Shown piece after piece: positions 8,280-16,244 of a DNA stretch of 64,000 bases. Position 1 is the first letter of the stretch. Each line of letters starts with the position of its first letter. A model generated the notes under the pieces. It saw nothing but the letters and a program-made list of their open reading frames with translations, had not been told where the DNA came from and searched no databases. Source of the stretch: Nannocystis exedens (lineage in GTDB: Bacteria; Myxococcota_A; Polyangia; Nannocystales; Nannocystaceae); assembly GCF_002343915.1 (NCBI RefSeq), contig NZ_NETK01000001.1:558001-622000 (forward strand). The letters are read 5' to 3'. A program made the position numbers and the translations under genes.

Positions 8280-9323
8280 TCACCGCGCCCCGTCCATGCG
8301 CGTCAGCAGCATGCAGTCGCCGTACGAGTAGAAGCGGTAGCCGGCCGCGACCGCCTCGGCGTAGGCCGCCAGCACCCGCTCACGCCCGCCGAGGCAGCAG
8401 ACCAGCATCAGCAGCGAGCTGCGCGGCAGGTGGAAGTTGGTGACGATCGCGTCGACGACCCGGAACTCGAAGCCGGGCGCGATCACCAGGTCGGTCGAGC
8501 CGGAGAACGGCACCACCGTCCCGCCGCCGGCGCGGGCCACCGCCTCGAGCGCGCGCGTGGCCGTGGTGCCGATGGCGACCACCGGCCGCCCCTCCGCCTT
8601 GGCCGCCGCGATCCGGCCGGCCGCCGCGGCGTCGACCTCGATCCGCTCGGCGCCGACCTTGTGCTCGCGCACGTCCTCGGCCTCGAGCGGCAAGAACGTG
8701 CCCGGCCCGACGTGCAGGGTGACGCGCACGACGTCGAGCTGCGCCAGCACCTCGGGCTCCCAGTGCAGCCCGGCCGTCGGCGCGGCGACCGAGCCCGGCT
8801 GCGCGGCGTAGATCGTCTGATACCGGCTCGCGTCGTCGGCGGTGGGCCCCTCGGGCCGGCGGATGTACGGCGGCAGCGGGACCTCGCCGCGGCGCTGCAG
8901 CGCGCCCATCCACTCGCCGGCCTCGACCACGAACACGCGCGCCCGCGGATCGATCACGTCGGGCTCGAGGTACCGCGCGATCTGGTCGCCGCACGACACG
9001 ATGTCGCCGGGCCGCAGCCGCTTGGCCCCGCGGACCCACGCGCGGAACGTCTGCCCCGGCCCGAGCCCGGGCCGCGGGTCACACACCAGCAGTTCCAGCT
9101 CGCGCGCGCCGTGCAGCACCCGCAGCCGCGCCGGCACCACGCGCGAGTCGTTGACGACCACCAGCGCCCGCGGGTCGAGGAAGCGCGGCAGCTCACGCGC
9201 GCGGGCGTGGACCGGCGGCCCCGCGTCGCGCTGCACCAGCAGCCGGGCGTCGCCGCGCCGCGCCGCCGGCGTCTGGGCGATCTGCTCCGGCGGCAACACG
9301 TAGTCGTAGGCGTCGGGACCCAT
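8280..9323 (-). CDS. queA: S-adenosylmethionine:tRNA ribosyltransferase-isomerase QueA
   Basis: Transfers and isomerises the ribosyl moiety of SAM onto 7-aminomethyl-7-deazaguanine in tRNA, the penultimate step of queuosine synthesis. The 347-residue product starts at ATG 9323 (MGPDAYDYVLP). Family motifs are visible: VVNDSRVVPARL, PLPPYIRRP, QTIYAAQPGSVAAPTAGLH, HVGPGTFLPL and TNFHLPRSSLLMLV. The length matches the family. It diverges from the next gene across a 67-bp gap. Confidence 0.95.
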   Translation of the reverse strand: MGPDAYDYVLPPEQIAQTPAARRGDARLLVQRDAGPPVHARARELPRFLDPRALVVVNDSRVVPARLRVLHGARELELLVCDPRPGLGPGQTFRAWVRGAKRLRPGDIVSCGDQIARYLEPDVIDPRARVFVVEAGEWMGALQRRGEVPLPPYIRRPEGPTADDASRYQTIYAAQPGSVAAPTAGLHWEPEVLAQLDVVRVTLHVGPGTFLPLEAEDVREHKVGAERIEVDAAAAGRIAAAKAEGRPVVAIGTTATRALEAVARAGGGTVVPFSGSTDLVIAPGFEFRVVDAIVTNFHLPRSSLLMLVCCLGGRERVLAAYAEAVAAGYRFYSYGDCMLLTRMDGAR

Positions 9324-9377
9324 GAAGACGCGCGGGTTTTGACACACCCGCGCCGCGGCGCACAAGTGGTCCGGGCC

Positions 9378-9401
9378 GCGGCGAGCGTGCATGCTCGCCG
9401 C
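9378..9401. promoter_or_regulatory. 9-bp perfect inverted repeat around a start codon
   Basis: Arms GCGGCGAGC (9378-9386) and GCTCGCCGC (9393-9401) are separated by GTGCAT. The putative ATG at 9391 of the following gene lies in the loop. It could be an operator between the divergent genes or an RNA hairpin hiding the start. If so, GTG 9403 may be the true start. Confidence 0.45.
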
Positions 9402-10767
9402 AGTGTCTCCCCGCACGCTCGTCGCCGCCGCATCCCTCGCCCTGCTCGCCCTGGCGCCCGCGCCCGCCCGCGGCGGCGAGTCGGGCGCCGAGCGCCTGCA
9501 CCGCAAGGGCGTCCACTGCATGGAGGAGATCGAGCGCCGCGACTGCGCGATCGAGCACTTCGAGGCGCTGCTCGAGGAGCGCACCGATCGCCGCGAGCTC
9601 GTCACCGACGGCCTGCTCCGCCTGGTCAAGCTGTACGAGAAGGAGGACCGCCCCGAGGACCTCAAGGCCGCCCTGCGCCGCTTCTGGGACGCCGGCAAGA
9701 CCGACACCCGCCGCGGCCACCTGCCCTACACCGCCCGGTTTCTGCCCAAGGACTTCGACGTCGTCTTCCACGCCCACATCCAGCGGCTCATGGCCTCGCC
9801 GCTGGCCAAGCAGCTCGACGAGATCGCCGAGTACGTCCTGACCTGCGACCCGCACGCGCGGGCCCAGCTCGACGACCTGCGGCTCCTCCGCAAGGCCCAG
9901 CGCAAGGCCAAAGAGACAGGTGTGACTGTCCAAAAGGCCATGTCGGACATCGTCGCCGAGGAGAAGAAGCGGGCCGAGGCGTACCGCAAGCGGCGCGCCC
10001 AGGCCGAGGCCGAGGGCCGCCCGCGCCGCCACGAGCCGGTGTTCGCCGACGCCACCTGCCAGGTCGCCCGCGCCCTCGGCGACGACACCGCGGCGGCCTG
10101 GACCCGCGGCGCGTTCGCCCTCGCGCACCGCGACTTCCGCCGCTCGGCCGCGATCCTCGAGATCCCCGACCTCGCCGCCAAGCTCGCCGCCGCGGCCGCC
10201 GCCGGCCGGCTCGTCGCCCGCGGCGACGACACCTGGGCGCTCACCCCGCTGCGCTACCAGGGCCAGGAGGTGCTGGTGCGCGTGCTCGACGGCGACGACC
10301 TGGTCGTCGCCCCGCCCGCGGTGATGACGGAGATCGCCGCCAACTTCGCCCGCGGCAAGCGCACGCTGCCCCGCGAGGTCGACCGCCTCGTCGTCGGCAC
10401 GCCGGTCGACGCCGGCTTCTTCGCCGTCGCCACCGAGGCCGCGGTGCAGGAGCTCGGCTTCGGCAACATGTCGAAGGGCCGCCGCGGCCTGCTCCAGCTG
10501 CTCTTGCCGCGCCCCGAGGGCCTGCAGATGGCCGGCGTCGCCCACGAGTACTTCGGCTTCTTCCTCCGCATGCCGACCGACACCCCGCTCAAGGCCGGCG
10601 CGCTGGTCGAGGTGGTCCAGCGGATGATCGCCAACCAAGCCGAGGCCGACTCCGACAGCGCGGAGTTCCTGCGCCTGCTCGACGTGACTCAAGCCACGGA
10701 CAAGCGCGCGCTGCTCCTCTCGTACGTCCTGTCGCGCCGGCAGATCGAGACGATCGTGCTGCGCTGA
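9391..10767 (+). CDS. Exported protein of unknown function
   Basis: A 458-residue protein with a classic signal peptide (LVAAASLALLALAPAPARGG). The mature part is Lys/Arg/Glu-rich and helical at first: a TPR-like stretch at residues 30-100, then a KKRAEAYRKRRAQAEAEGR helix near 190-210. A second half of about 200 residues looks alpha/beta. A repeat unit lies near 9920-9940. I recognise no domain. It precedes a HEAT-like exported protein and a MEMO-family gene in the same direction with very short gaps, so they may form an operon. The start is ATG 9391 or GTG 9403. Confidence 0.7.
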   Translation: MLAAVSPRTLVAAASLALLALAPAPARGGESGAERLHRKGVHCMEEIERRDCAIEHFEALLEERTDRRELVTDGLLRLVKLYEKEDRPEDLKAALRRFWDAGKTDTRRGHLPYTARFLPKDFDVVFHAHIQRLMASPLAKQLDEIAEYVLTCDPHARAQLDDLRLLRKAQRKAKETGVTVQKAMSDIVAEEKKRAEAYRKRRAQAEAEGRPRRHEPVFADATCQVARALGDDTAAAWTRGAFALAHRDFRRSAAILEIPDLAAKLAAAAAAGRLVARGDDTWALTPLRYQGQEVLVRVLDGDDLVVAPPAVMTEIAANFARGKRTLPREVDRLVVGTPVDAGFFAVATEAAVQELGFGNMSKGRRGLLQLLLPRPEGLQMAGVAHEYFGFFLRMPTDTPLKAGALVEVVQRMIANQAEADSDSAEFLRLLDVTQATDKRALLLSYVLSRRQIETIVLR

Positions 10768-10777
10768 GCGCCGAGGC

Positions 10778-12489
10778 GTGGCAGTCTTGTCCCCCGTGGC
10801 GACCCCCCTGTCCGCCGTCCCGCTCCTCGCCTGGCTCGCGCTCGCCGGCGAGGCGTCTGGTGCTTCGAGCATGTCCCTGAGCGCAGGTCCCGAGGGCCCG
10901 GTCCGTTCGGACATGTCCGATCGATCCGTCGTGCTCGCCGCCCTCGCGCCCGCCCGCGGCGGCAAGGCCAAGCCCGCGGCCCCGCCCCCGAGCCGGTCGC
11001 CGCCGCGCCGGCCTACGGCCCCGAGCAGGCCGCCGCCGACATCGAGCTGGTGCTGACCGGCCGCGGCAAGGACTACCTGCAGGCCCGCGCGCGGCTCGAG
11101 CAGAACCCTGCCGTCGCCGCGCCGCTGGTCACCGCGCGCATGGCCGCCACGCCCGCGCCGACCCCCGCCGAGCAGCGCCGCCTGCTCGCCCTGCTCGGCG
11201 GCATCGCCCGCCCCGAGGACATCCCGCTGTTCGCCGACGCCATGCGCCGCGACGTCGCCGCCGCGGTCAAGCAATCGCAGGAGCAGGGCATCGAGCTGCC
11301 CGCGGCCGAACCTTGGCGCGAGATCTTGCGCGCGCAGGGGCCCGCGGCCGCGCCCGCGCTGACGGGGCTCGTGGCCGAGAAGACGTTCAGCGAGGAGCTG
11401 CGCGGCCTCTTGATCGCCGACCTCGTCGCCGTCACCCCGGCCGACAAGCTGCCCGAGCTGGTCGCGCTGGTCGGCCTCGGCGCGCCCACGCTGCGCGCCG
11501 CGCTGCGCCAGGCGATCGCCCGCCGCGCGCACACCTCCGCCGGCGAGCGGGCGCAGCTGATTCAGGTCGTCGACGCCGCGCTCGACGCCCGCGATCCCGC
11601 GCGCCTGCCCGGCCTCGTGCTCCTGCGCGCCGCCCTCGGCGACGCCGGCGACAGCGCCTTCACGACCCGCGCCGCCGCCCTCGCCGAGGACGCCGCGAGC
11701 GAGTTCGCCGCCCGCGTCGCCGCGATCCGCGTGCTCGCCGCCCGCCGCAGCGACCCCGCCGCCCAGGACGTGCTCGCGCGACTCGCCGAGCAGCACCTCC
11801 CGGCCGACAAGCGCCTCGCGCTGCGCAACGAGATCCTCGGCAGCCTCGCCCTCGCCGGCCTCGACGCGACCCGCGCCGCCGCGCTGGTCGAGCGCCTGCA
11901 GCTCCTCACCGCCGAGGCCCCGCGCGTCGCCACCGCGGCCTTCGCCGTCGCCGCGCTGCCCCAGGACGGCGCCTGGCTCGACGCCAGCCAGCGCCACGCC
12001 TGGCCCGAGGTCCGCGCCGCCGCGCTCGCGCGCGTCGACGGCCCGTGCTCCACCGCGATCCTCCGCCGCCTGCGTGACGGCACCGCCACCGGTGGCGCCA
12101 CCTTCGAGGCCGACGCCACCGTGGCCCGCGAGGTCCTGGCCGCGCTCGGCCGCTGCGGCGGACCCGACGCGTTCACGGCCCTGCAGGCCGTGGTCGTCGA
12201 CGCCGCGCAGCACGTCGACCGCCGGGCCGAGGCCGCGCGTCAGCTCGTCGATCGCCACGGCTCTGCCGGCGCCGACGTCGTCGCCGCGGTGCTGCGCAGC
12301 GCCGACGAGCTCGCGGTCGCGCTCCGCCTGGTGCGCGCGCTGCAGCGGCTCGAGGGCCCCGGCACCGACGACGTCCGCCAGGCCCTGTGCGCCGCGGGCA
12401 AGCGCCAGGAGCTGGCCACCAGCGCCCAGCGGGCCCTCCGCGGCCTGTTCCCCGATCTCGACGACCCCTGCGCGAGCGACGGACGATGA
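10778..12489 (+). CDS. Exported HEAT-like repeat protein (frameshifted)
   Basis: A signal peptide (LSAVPLLAWLALAGEASG) in one frame is followed by an alanine-rich alpha-helical solenoid of about 480 residues in another frame, resembling HEAT repeats. Adding one base in the CCCCC run near 10984-10988 joins them (GGKAKPAAPPP then EPVAAAPAYGPEQ), giving about 570 residues. A palindromic array (10870-10915) lies just after the signal peptide. The stop overlaps the next start as ATGA, indicating translational coupling. Partners and function are unknown. The start is GTG 10778 or GTG 10796. Confidence 0.65.
10870..10915. repeat. Palindromic array next to a signal-peptide sequence
   Basis: CATG, CAGG, CCGG and CATG start at 10870, 10884, 10898 and 10912 (14-bp period). 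They are read in frame as a peptide directly behind the signal-peptide core of the HEAT-like protein. Confidence 0.75.
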
Positions 12490-13766
12490 GCACCGGCCGC
12501 GACAAGCCCAGGCTCCGCAAGGTCGAGCGCCTCACGCTGCAGCGCGGCGACGAGGCCCTGATCGTCCTGCGCGATCCGACCGGCCTCAGCGAACAGGTCG
12601 CCTTTCCGCAGGAGGCCTCGGTCGTGCTCGACGCGCTCGACGGCCAGCGCACGGTCCCGCAGATCCGCCAGTCGCTGGCGATGCGCGGGATCCTCGACAT
12701 CGAGCTCGCCGACCTCGAGGCGCTGGTGCGCGACCTCGAGGCCGCCGGCTACCTCGACGACGCCGCCTTCCGCGCCCGCTGGGAGGCCATCCACCGCGAA
12801 TTCCTGGCCAGCCCGGTCCGCCGCCCGCGCTGGGCCGGCCTGCTCTACCCCGACGACCCGGCCGCGCTCGCCGAGCTGCTCGCCGCCAGCATACCTGACC
12901 CTTCGACCAGGTTCACCGACGCCGACGCCGCGCTCGGCGTGCTGCTGCCGCACCAGCCGCTGCCCGCCGCGGGCGCCGCGGTCGGCGCGGCCACCCGCGC
13001 CGCCGCCGGCCTGTGCGACGAGGTCCTGCGCAAGCTCCCCCGCGCCCGCGACATCGACCTCGTCGTCGTCCTCGGCACCGACTACCACCCCGGCCTGCAG
13101 CCGTTCGTCGTCACCGACAAGCGCTACGCCACCCCGCGCGGCGAGCTGCCGTCCGACCCCGCGCTGGTGCGGGCGCTCGACCGCCGGCTGCCGTGGATCC
13201 GCCGCGAGGAGATCCGCCACCGCGAGGCGATGAGCCTCGAGCTCGCCGCGGCTGTCCTTCAGCACCTGTACGATGGGGCATGTCCTCCGGTACTCCCGGT
13301 GCTGTGCGGCCCGGGGGCGATCGAGCTCGACGAGGGCGGCCCGGTCGAGGCCTTCCTCGCCACCATGGAACATGTCCTCGAGGACAGGCGCGTGCTGTGG
13401 TGGGTGACCGCCGAGCTCGGACACGAGGGCCCGGCGTACGGCCGGCCGGCGCTGACGAAGGAGCGGGTCGCGGCGCTGATGGCCCGCGACCGGGCCGCCC
13501 TCGCCGCCCTGGCCGACGGCCGGCCCGACCAGCTCGGCCGCTGCTGCAAGGACGTCCCGGGCCTCGATCCGCCGAGCGGCACCGCGGCGCTGCTGACCGC
13601 CGCGCGGCTGTTCCCTGTCGGCTACGGGGCCGACCTCGTCACCTACGCGGCCGGCCGACCGGTCGGCGCCGACGAGGGCTGGATCGGCCTCGGCGGCGTC
13701 CGCTTCACCCGGCCGCTCGGCGACGCCGACGACGACTTCACGCCTTCGAGCCTGCGAGTCGCATGA
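12486..13766 (+). CDS. MEMO-family protein (AmmeMemoRadiSam system protein B) with N-terminal helical domain
   Basis: A 426-residue protein. Residues about 110-426 match the MEMO fold (RPRWAGLLYPDDPAALAELL, LPHQPLPAAG, VVLGTDYHPG, MSLELAAAVLQHL). Residues 1-105 form an extra winged-helix-like domain (LRDPTGLSEQVAF, DGQRTVPQI) reminiscent of PqqD-type peptide-chaperone domains. No AMMECR1 or radical-SAM partner is visible here. The start ATG 12486 overlaps the previous stop. Its 3' end overlaps the convergent tetR by 29 bp. Repeat units lie at 12894, 13251-13282 and 13371. Confidence 0.8.
   Translation: MSTGRDKPRLRKVERLTLQRGDEALIVLRDPTGLSEQVAFPQEASVVLDALDGQRTVPQIRQSLAMRGILDIELADLEALVRDLEAAGYLDDAAFRARWEAIHREFLASPVRRPRWAGLLYPDDPAALAELLAASIPDPSTRFTDADAALGVLLPHQPLPAAGAAVGAATRAAAGLCDEVLRKLPRARDIDLVVVLGTDYHPGLQPFVVTDKRYATPRGELPSDPALVRALDRRLPWIRREEIRHREAMSLELAAAVLQHLYDGACPPVLPVLCGPGAIELDEGGPVEAFLATMEHVLEDRRVLWWVTAELGHEGPAYGRPALTKERVAALMARDRAALAALADGRPDQLGRCCKDVPGLDPPSGTAALLTAARLFPVGYGADLVTYAAGRPVGADEGWIGLGGVRFTRPLGDADDDFTPSSLRVA
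13251..13282. repeat. Palindromic units inside the MEMO gene
   Basis: GCTG, CCTG and CATG start at 13251, 13265 and 13279 (14-bp period). A further CATG-N10-CAGG unit is at 13371-13388 and a CCTG-N10-CAGG unit at 12894-12911. All are within coding sequence. Confidence 0.7.
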
Positions 13767-14331
13767 TCTGCTCGACGGCCTGCTCGACCGTCAGCGGGAT
13801 CCGGCCCTGCGGGTCGACCGAGGCCTGGGCCGCGAGCCCGTAGATCACGGCGATGATGCCGCGGGCCACCACCTGCGGGTCGCCGCTCAGCACGCCCTGC
13901 TCGACCCCGCGGCGGACGATCTCGGCGTAGGCGGTCCGCATCTCGGTGAAGGTGCGCTCGAGCTTCTCGCGGTACTCCTGGATCTGGCCCGACATCGTCA
14001 CCAGCAGGTTGCACAGCTTGGCCTCGTCGCCGTGCTCGACGAACAGGCGGAGGTGGTTCGTCGCCACCTGCGCCAGCGCCCGGTCGGCCGGCAGGTCCGG
14101 CGGCACGTCGGCCGCCCAGCGCTCCTGCAAGGCCAGCAGCTGCGCGTCGAGGATGTCGTGGAACAGCGACTCCTTGGCCTTGTAGTGGAAATAAACGCCG
14201 CCCTTGCTCAGACCGGCGTCGCGGGCGATGTCCAGGAGCCGCGTCGAGGAGTAGCCGCGGCGCACGAAGCACCGCGTCGCCGCAGCCCGGATCTGCTGCT
14301 TGCGCTGGTCGTCGATCTTCTGCCGTGTCAT
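13738..14331 (-). CDS. TetR/AcrR-family transcriptional regulator
   Basis: A 197-residue one-component repressor. The N-terminal helix-turn-helix is typical (RGYSSTRLLDIARDAGLSKG then VYFHYKAKESLF). The C-terminal all-helical ligand domain ends in VEQAVEQIMRLAG. The ATG at 14331 is chosen because GGGGAG precedes it at good distance and the HTH begins at the usual place. The inverted repeat at 14371-14392 in its own promoter suggests auto-repression. The ligand is unknown. The divergent neighbour is a lipoprotein gene, a possible co-target. Confidence 0.92.
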   Translation of the reverse strand: MTRQKIDDQRKQQIRAAATRCFVRRGYSSTRLLDIARDAGLSKGGVYFHYKAKESLFHDILDAQLLALQERWAADVPPDLPADRALAQVATNHLRLFVEHGDEAKLCNLLVTMSGQIQEYREKLERTFTEMRTAYAEIVRRGVEQGVLSGDPQVVARGIIAVIYGLAAQASVDPQGRIPLTVEQAVEQIMRLAGSKA

Positions 14332-14370
14332 CGCTGCTCCCCACCCTCCCGGCGCCTGGCGGCGCCCCCT

Positions 14371-14408
14371 GGTCTCCACGCTAACGGAGACCCCCACCGG
14401 TCTGTAAA
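14371..14408 (-). promoter_or_regulatory. Probable tetR promoter with TetR operator
   Basis: A perfect inverted repeat GGTCTCC-N8-GGAGACC lies at 14371-14392. On the minus strand a TTTACA box (14403-14408) and a weak GTTAGC box (14380-14385) are 17 bp apart, so the palindrome covers the -10. The layout fits self-repression. The rest of the 324-bp gap 14332-14655 holds two similar TATCGGCCCTC stretches (about 14440 and 14518) and no gene that I can support. Confidence 0.5.
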
Positions 14409-14655
14409 GCCGCCTCGCAGCCTCACGGGCGACGGGTGATATCGGCCCTCTCGCCGCGGATGGCCGCGCAGGCGCTGCCAGGCCCGCGGATCGGCCAGGT
14501 CGCGCGCGGCGGGCGGTATCGGCCCTCGCACGCGTCGATCTCCGCCGTCGTGAGCTCGCTGCCGGAGGGCGATGCCGCCCTGCGCGGCGCTACCCCTTGG
14601 CCCGACCCCCTCCTGAATAAGACACTAAGTCGCGCGTCCTGGACGCCGAGGTTTT

Positions 14656-15246
14656 ATGCGCAAGCTGCTTCCGGTCTTCATGGCCCTCGCCTTCACCCTG
14701 CCCGCCTGCTCCTTCTCGTATTCGTCGTCTCGCGGCTCAGGGGCGCCGGGAACCTCCACCGGGACGCAGAAGGGCAAGGGCAAGCCGGCGCGCCAGGCCG
14801 CGGTCGAGTCGTCGAGCACACCTGCTCCGAAGCCCGCGGCTGAGCCTGCCCCCGCACCCGCTCCGGCCCCCGCCGCCACGCCCGAGCCCGCTGCCACGCC
14901 CGAGCCCGCCACGCCGCGCGCCGACACGGAAGATCCGAAGCCGACCCGCACCGGTCGCGACGACGGCACCCCGACCAACGTCACCACCTCGGCGCGGCTC
15001 GCCGCGCCGGGCAGCCAGCCGACCGAGCCGAAGACCGCGTCGTTCGTGAGCACCCGCGAGGGCGAGGCGCCGAAGCCCGGCGTCGGCACGATCAGCGCCG
15101 GCGACGGCAAGCCCAAGACCGGCCCCGGCACCATCTCCAGCGGCACCAGCAAGCCCAAGGGCAAGACCAGCCCCGCCGGGCTGACCGCCGCCCCGAAGAC
15201 CACCGAGCCGCCGAAGAACGACACCAAGCTGGCGGCGCCGCAGTGA
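14656..15246 (+). CDS. Small Pro/Ala/Thr-rich lipoprotein
   Basis: A 196-residue protein with a lipoprotein signal (MALAFTLPACSF; lipobox LPAC). The remainder is low complexity: Pro/Ala stretches, then KPG and GTIS repeats (VGTISAGDGKPK, PGTISSGTSKPK), with no globular domain. It is likely a surface or periplasmic linker protein. It diverges from tetR and ends in a strong hairpin. Confidence 0.75.
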   Translation: MRKLLPVFMALAFTLPACSFSYSSSRGSGAPGTSTGTQKGKGKPARQAAVESSSTPAPKPAAEPAPAPAPAPAATPEPAATPEPATPRADTEDPKPTRTGRDDGTPTNVTTSARLAAPGSQPTEPKTASFVSTREGEAPKPGVGTISAGDGKPKTGPGTISSGTSKPKGKTSPAGLTAAPKTTEPPKNDTKLAAPQ

Positions 15247-15274
15247 TCCCTCCGTCCGTCCCGCAGTGAAAACC

Positions 15275-15302
15275 AGGGCCATGACCGCGAGGTCATGGCC
15301 CT
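15275..15302. terminator. Bidirectional hairpin after the lipoprotein gene
   Basis: A perfect 12-bp stem, AGGGCCATGACC / GGTCATGGCCCT, closes on a GCGA tetraloop. TCTTTC follows on the plus strand and GGTTTTC on the minus strand. It is the first part of the 14-bp-period array and could end transcription of both converging genes. Confidence 0.55.
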
Positions 15303-15381
15303 TCTTTCATGTCCGGGACGACAAGCCCGAAGGGCCATGACCCGAAGGCCATGGCCCTTCCGGCATGTCCGCAGGGACATG
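15280..15381. repeat. Longest palindromic 14-bp-period array
   Basis: CATG starts at 15280, 15294, 15308, 15336, 15350, 15364 and 15378, with CAAG at the phased position 15322. That is eight consecutive tetramers at an exact 14-bp spacing. Adjacent units form stems such as GAAGGGCCATG-N10-CATGGCCCTTC and GCATGTCC-N4-GGACATGC. It fills the gap between the convergent lipoprotein and HU genes. Confidence 0.95.
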
Positions 15382-15383
15382 CG

Positions 15384-16031
15384 TTACGAGCGCGAGCCGG
15401 TGCGCACGTGAGCGCGGCGGCCGGGCGGGTCGGCGCGCTGCATCGGCGCGGGCGGCAGCTCGAGCCGGGGGTCGGCCGGCTCCTGGCGGCGCAGCACCTC
15501 GAGCGAGACCTCGTCGAACTCGTCGTCGGCGTCGTCCTCCTCGAGGTCCTCGCGCGCCGTGAAGCGGCGGCGGAGGATCAGCGCCTCGTCGGCCTCGTCG
15601 GCCTCGTCGCCGACCTCGTCCTCGTCGACCTCGTCGAGCTCGGTCGGATCGACGCTCGGCGGCTGCAGCTCGAGCTGCGCCGGGATCGCGCGCCGCTTGC
15701 GAGCCGCGGGGGCCTTGCCGGCCGGGGCGTTGAGGCTGGCGCGCAGCTCGACGCCCGGGCGGAAGTCGATCGTGAACGCGGCGTCGATCGTCATCGGCTC
15801 GAGCGTCCGCGGGTTGACGCCCTTGCGAGCCGAGCGCTTCTTCTTGGTGAAGGTGCCGAAGCCGGGGAACGTGAAGCGCGGGCTCTGGGCCCGGGTGACC
15901 CGCGCCTTGACGAAGTACGCGGAGAGTTCCCCGAAGGCGATCTCGAGGATCTGCTGCACACACTTCTTCGTGATGTCGGGCGGCAGGTCACGATTACGTG
16001 CGATTTTTTCGATGAGTTCAGCCTTCGTCAT
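15384..16031 (-). CDS. HU/IHF-family DNA-binding protein with long acidic tail
   Basis: Residues 1-95 are an HU fold (MTKAELIEKIAR, FTFPGFGTFTKKKRSARKGVNP, FRPG). The remaining 120 or so residues are an appended tail: a basic AARKRRA stretch, an acidic run rich in Asp/Glu (about 118-170), and an Arg/Pro-rich end. Ordinary HU is about 90 residues. The tail recalls the extended HU/IHF-like proteins of myxobacteria and could modulate DNA binding or contact partners. It has its own promoter (16052-16080) and is separated from the upstream glycosylase gene by 213 bp. Confidence 0.88.
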   Translation of the reverse strand: MTKAELIEKIARNRDLPPDITKKCVQQILEIAFGELSAYFVKARVTRAQSPRFTFPGFGTFTKKKRSARKGVNPRTLEPMTIDAAFTIDFRPGVELRASLNAPAGKAPAARKRRAIPAQLELQPPSVDPTELDEVDEDEVGDEADEADEALILRRRFTAREDLEEDDADDEFDEVSLEVLRRQEPADPRLELPPAPMQRADPPGRRAHVRTGSRS

Positions 16032-16051
16032 CGCGTCGCCACAGAACCGTG

Positions 16052-16080
16052 ACTGTAGAAGTGGGGACGCGACCCGTCAA
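16052..16080 (-). promoter_or_regulatory. Sigma70-type promoter of the HU gene
   Basis: On the minus strand TTGACG (16075-16080) and TACAGT (16052-16057) are exactly 17 bp apart, predicting a start near 16045 and a leader of about 14 nt. The rest of the gap 16081-16244 contains an AT-richer imperfect repeat of GAATTTC type and no gene I can support. Confidence 0.65.
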
Positions 16081-16244
16081 CTGTACTGCCGAACAGCATC
16101 AGCCGCTGACACGACGCGCGCCGAAAATTTGGACGCCGGGAATTTCGCGGCGCGGCACCACGAGCGGCGTGTGACGTACTTCTCCACAGCGCTTCGCACG
16201 GAAAATATCGTCGTTCATCCGGGCATTGCATGTGCATGAGGAGA

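Noticed and set aside
15280..15381. Classical REP/BIME elements with an associated RAYT transposase
   Set aside because: The unit lacks the GTAG-type mark of REP, the strict 14-bp phasing is unlike BIMEs, and no transposase gene is in the window; the possibility elsewhere in the genome stays open.
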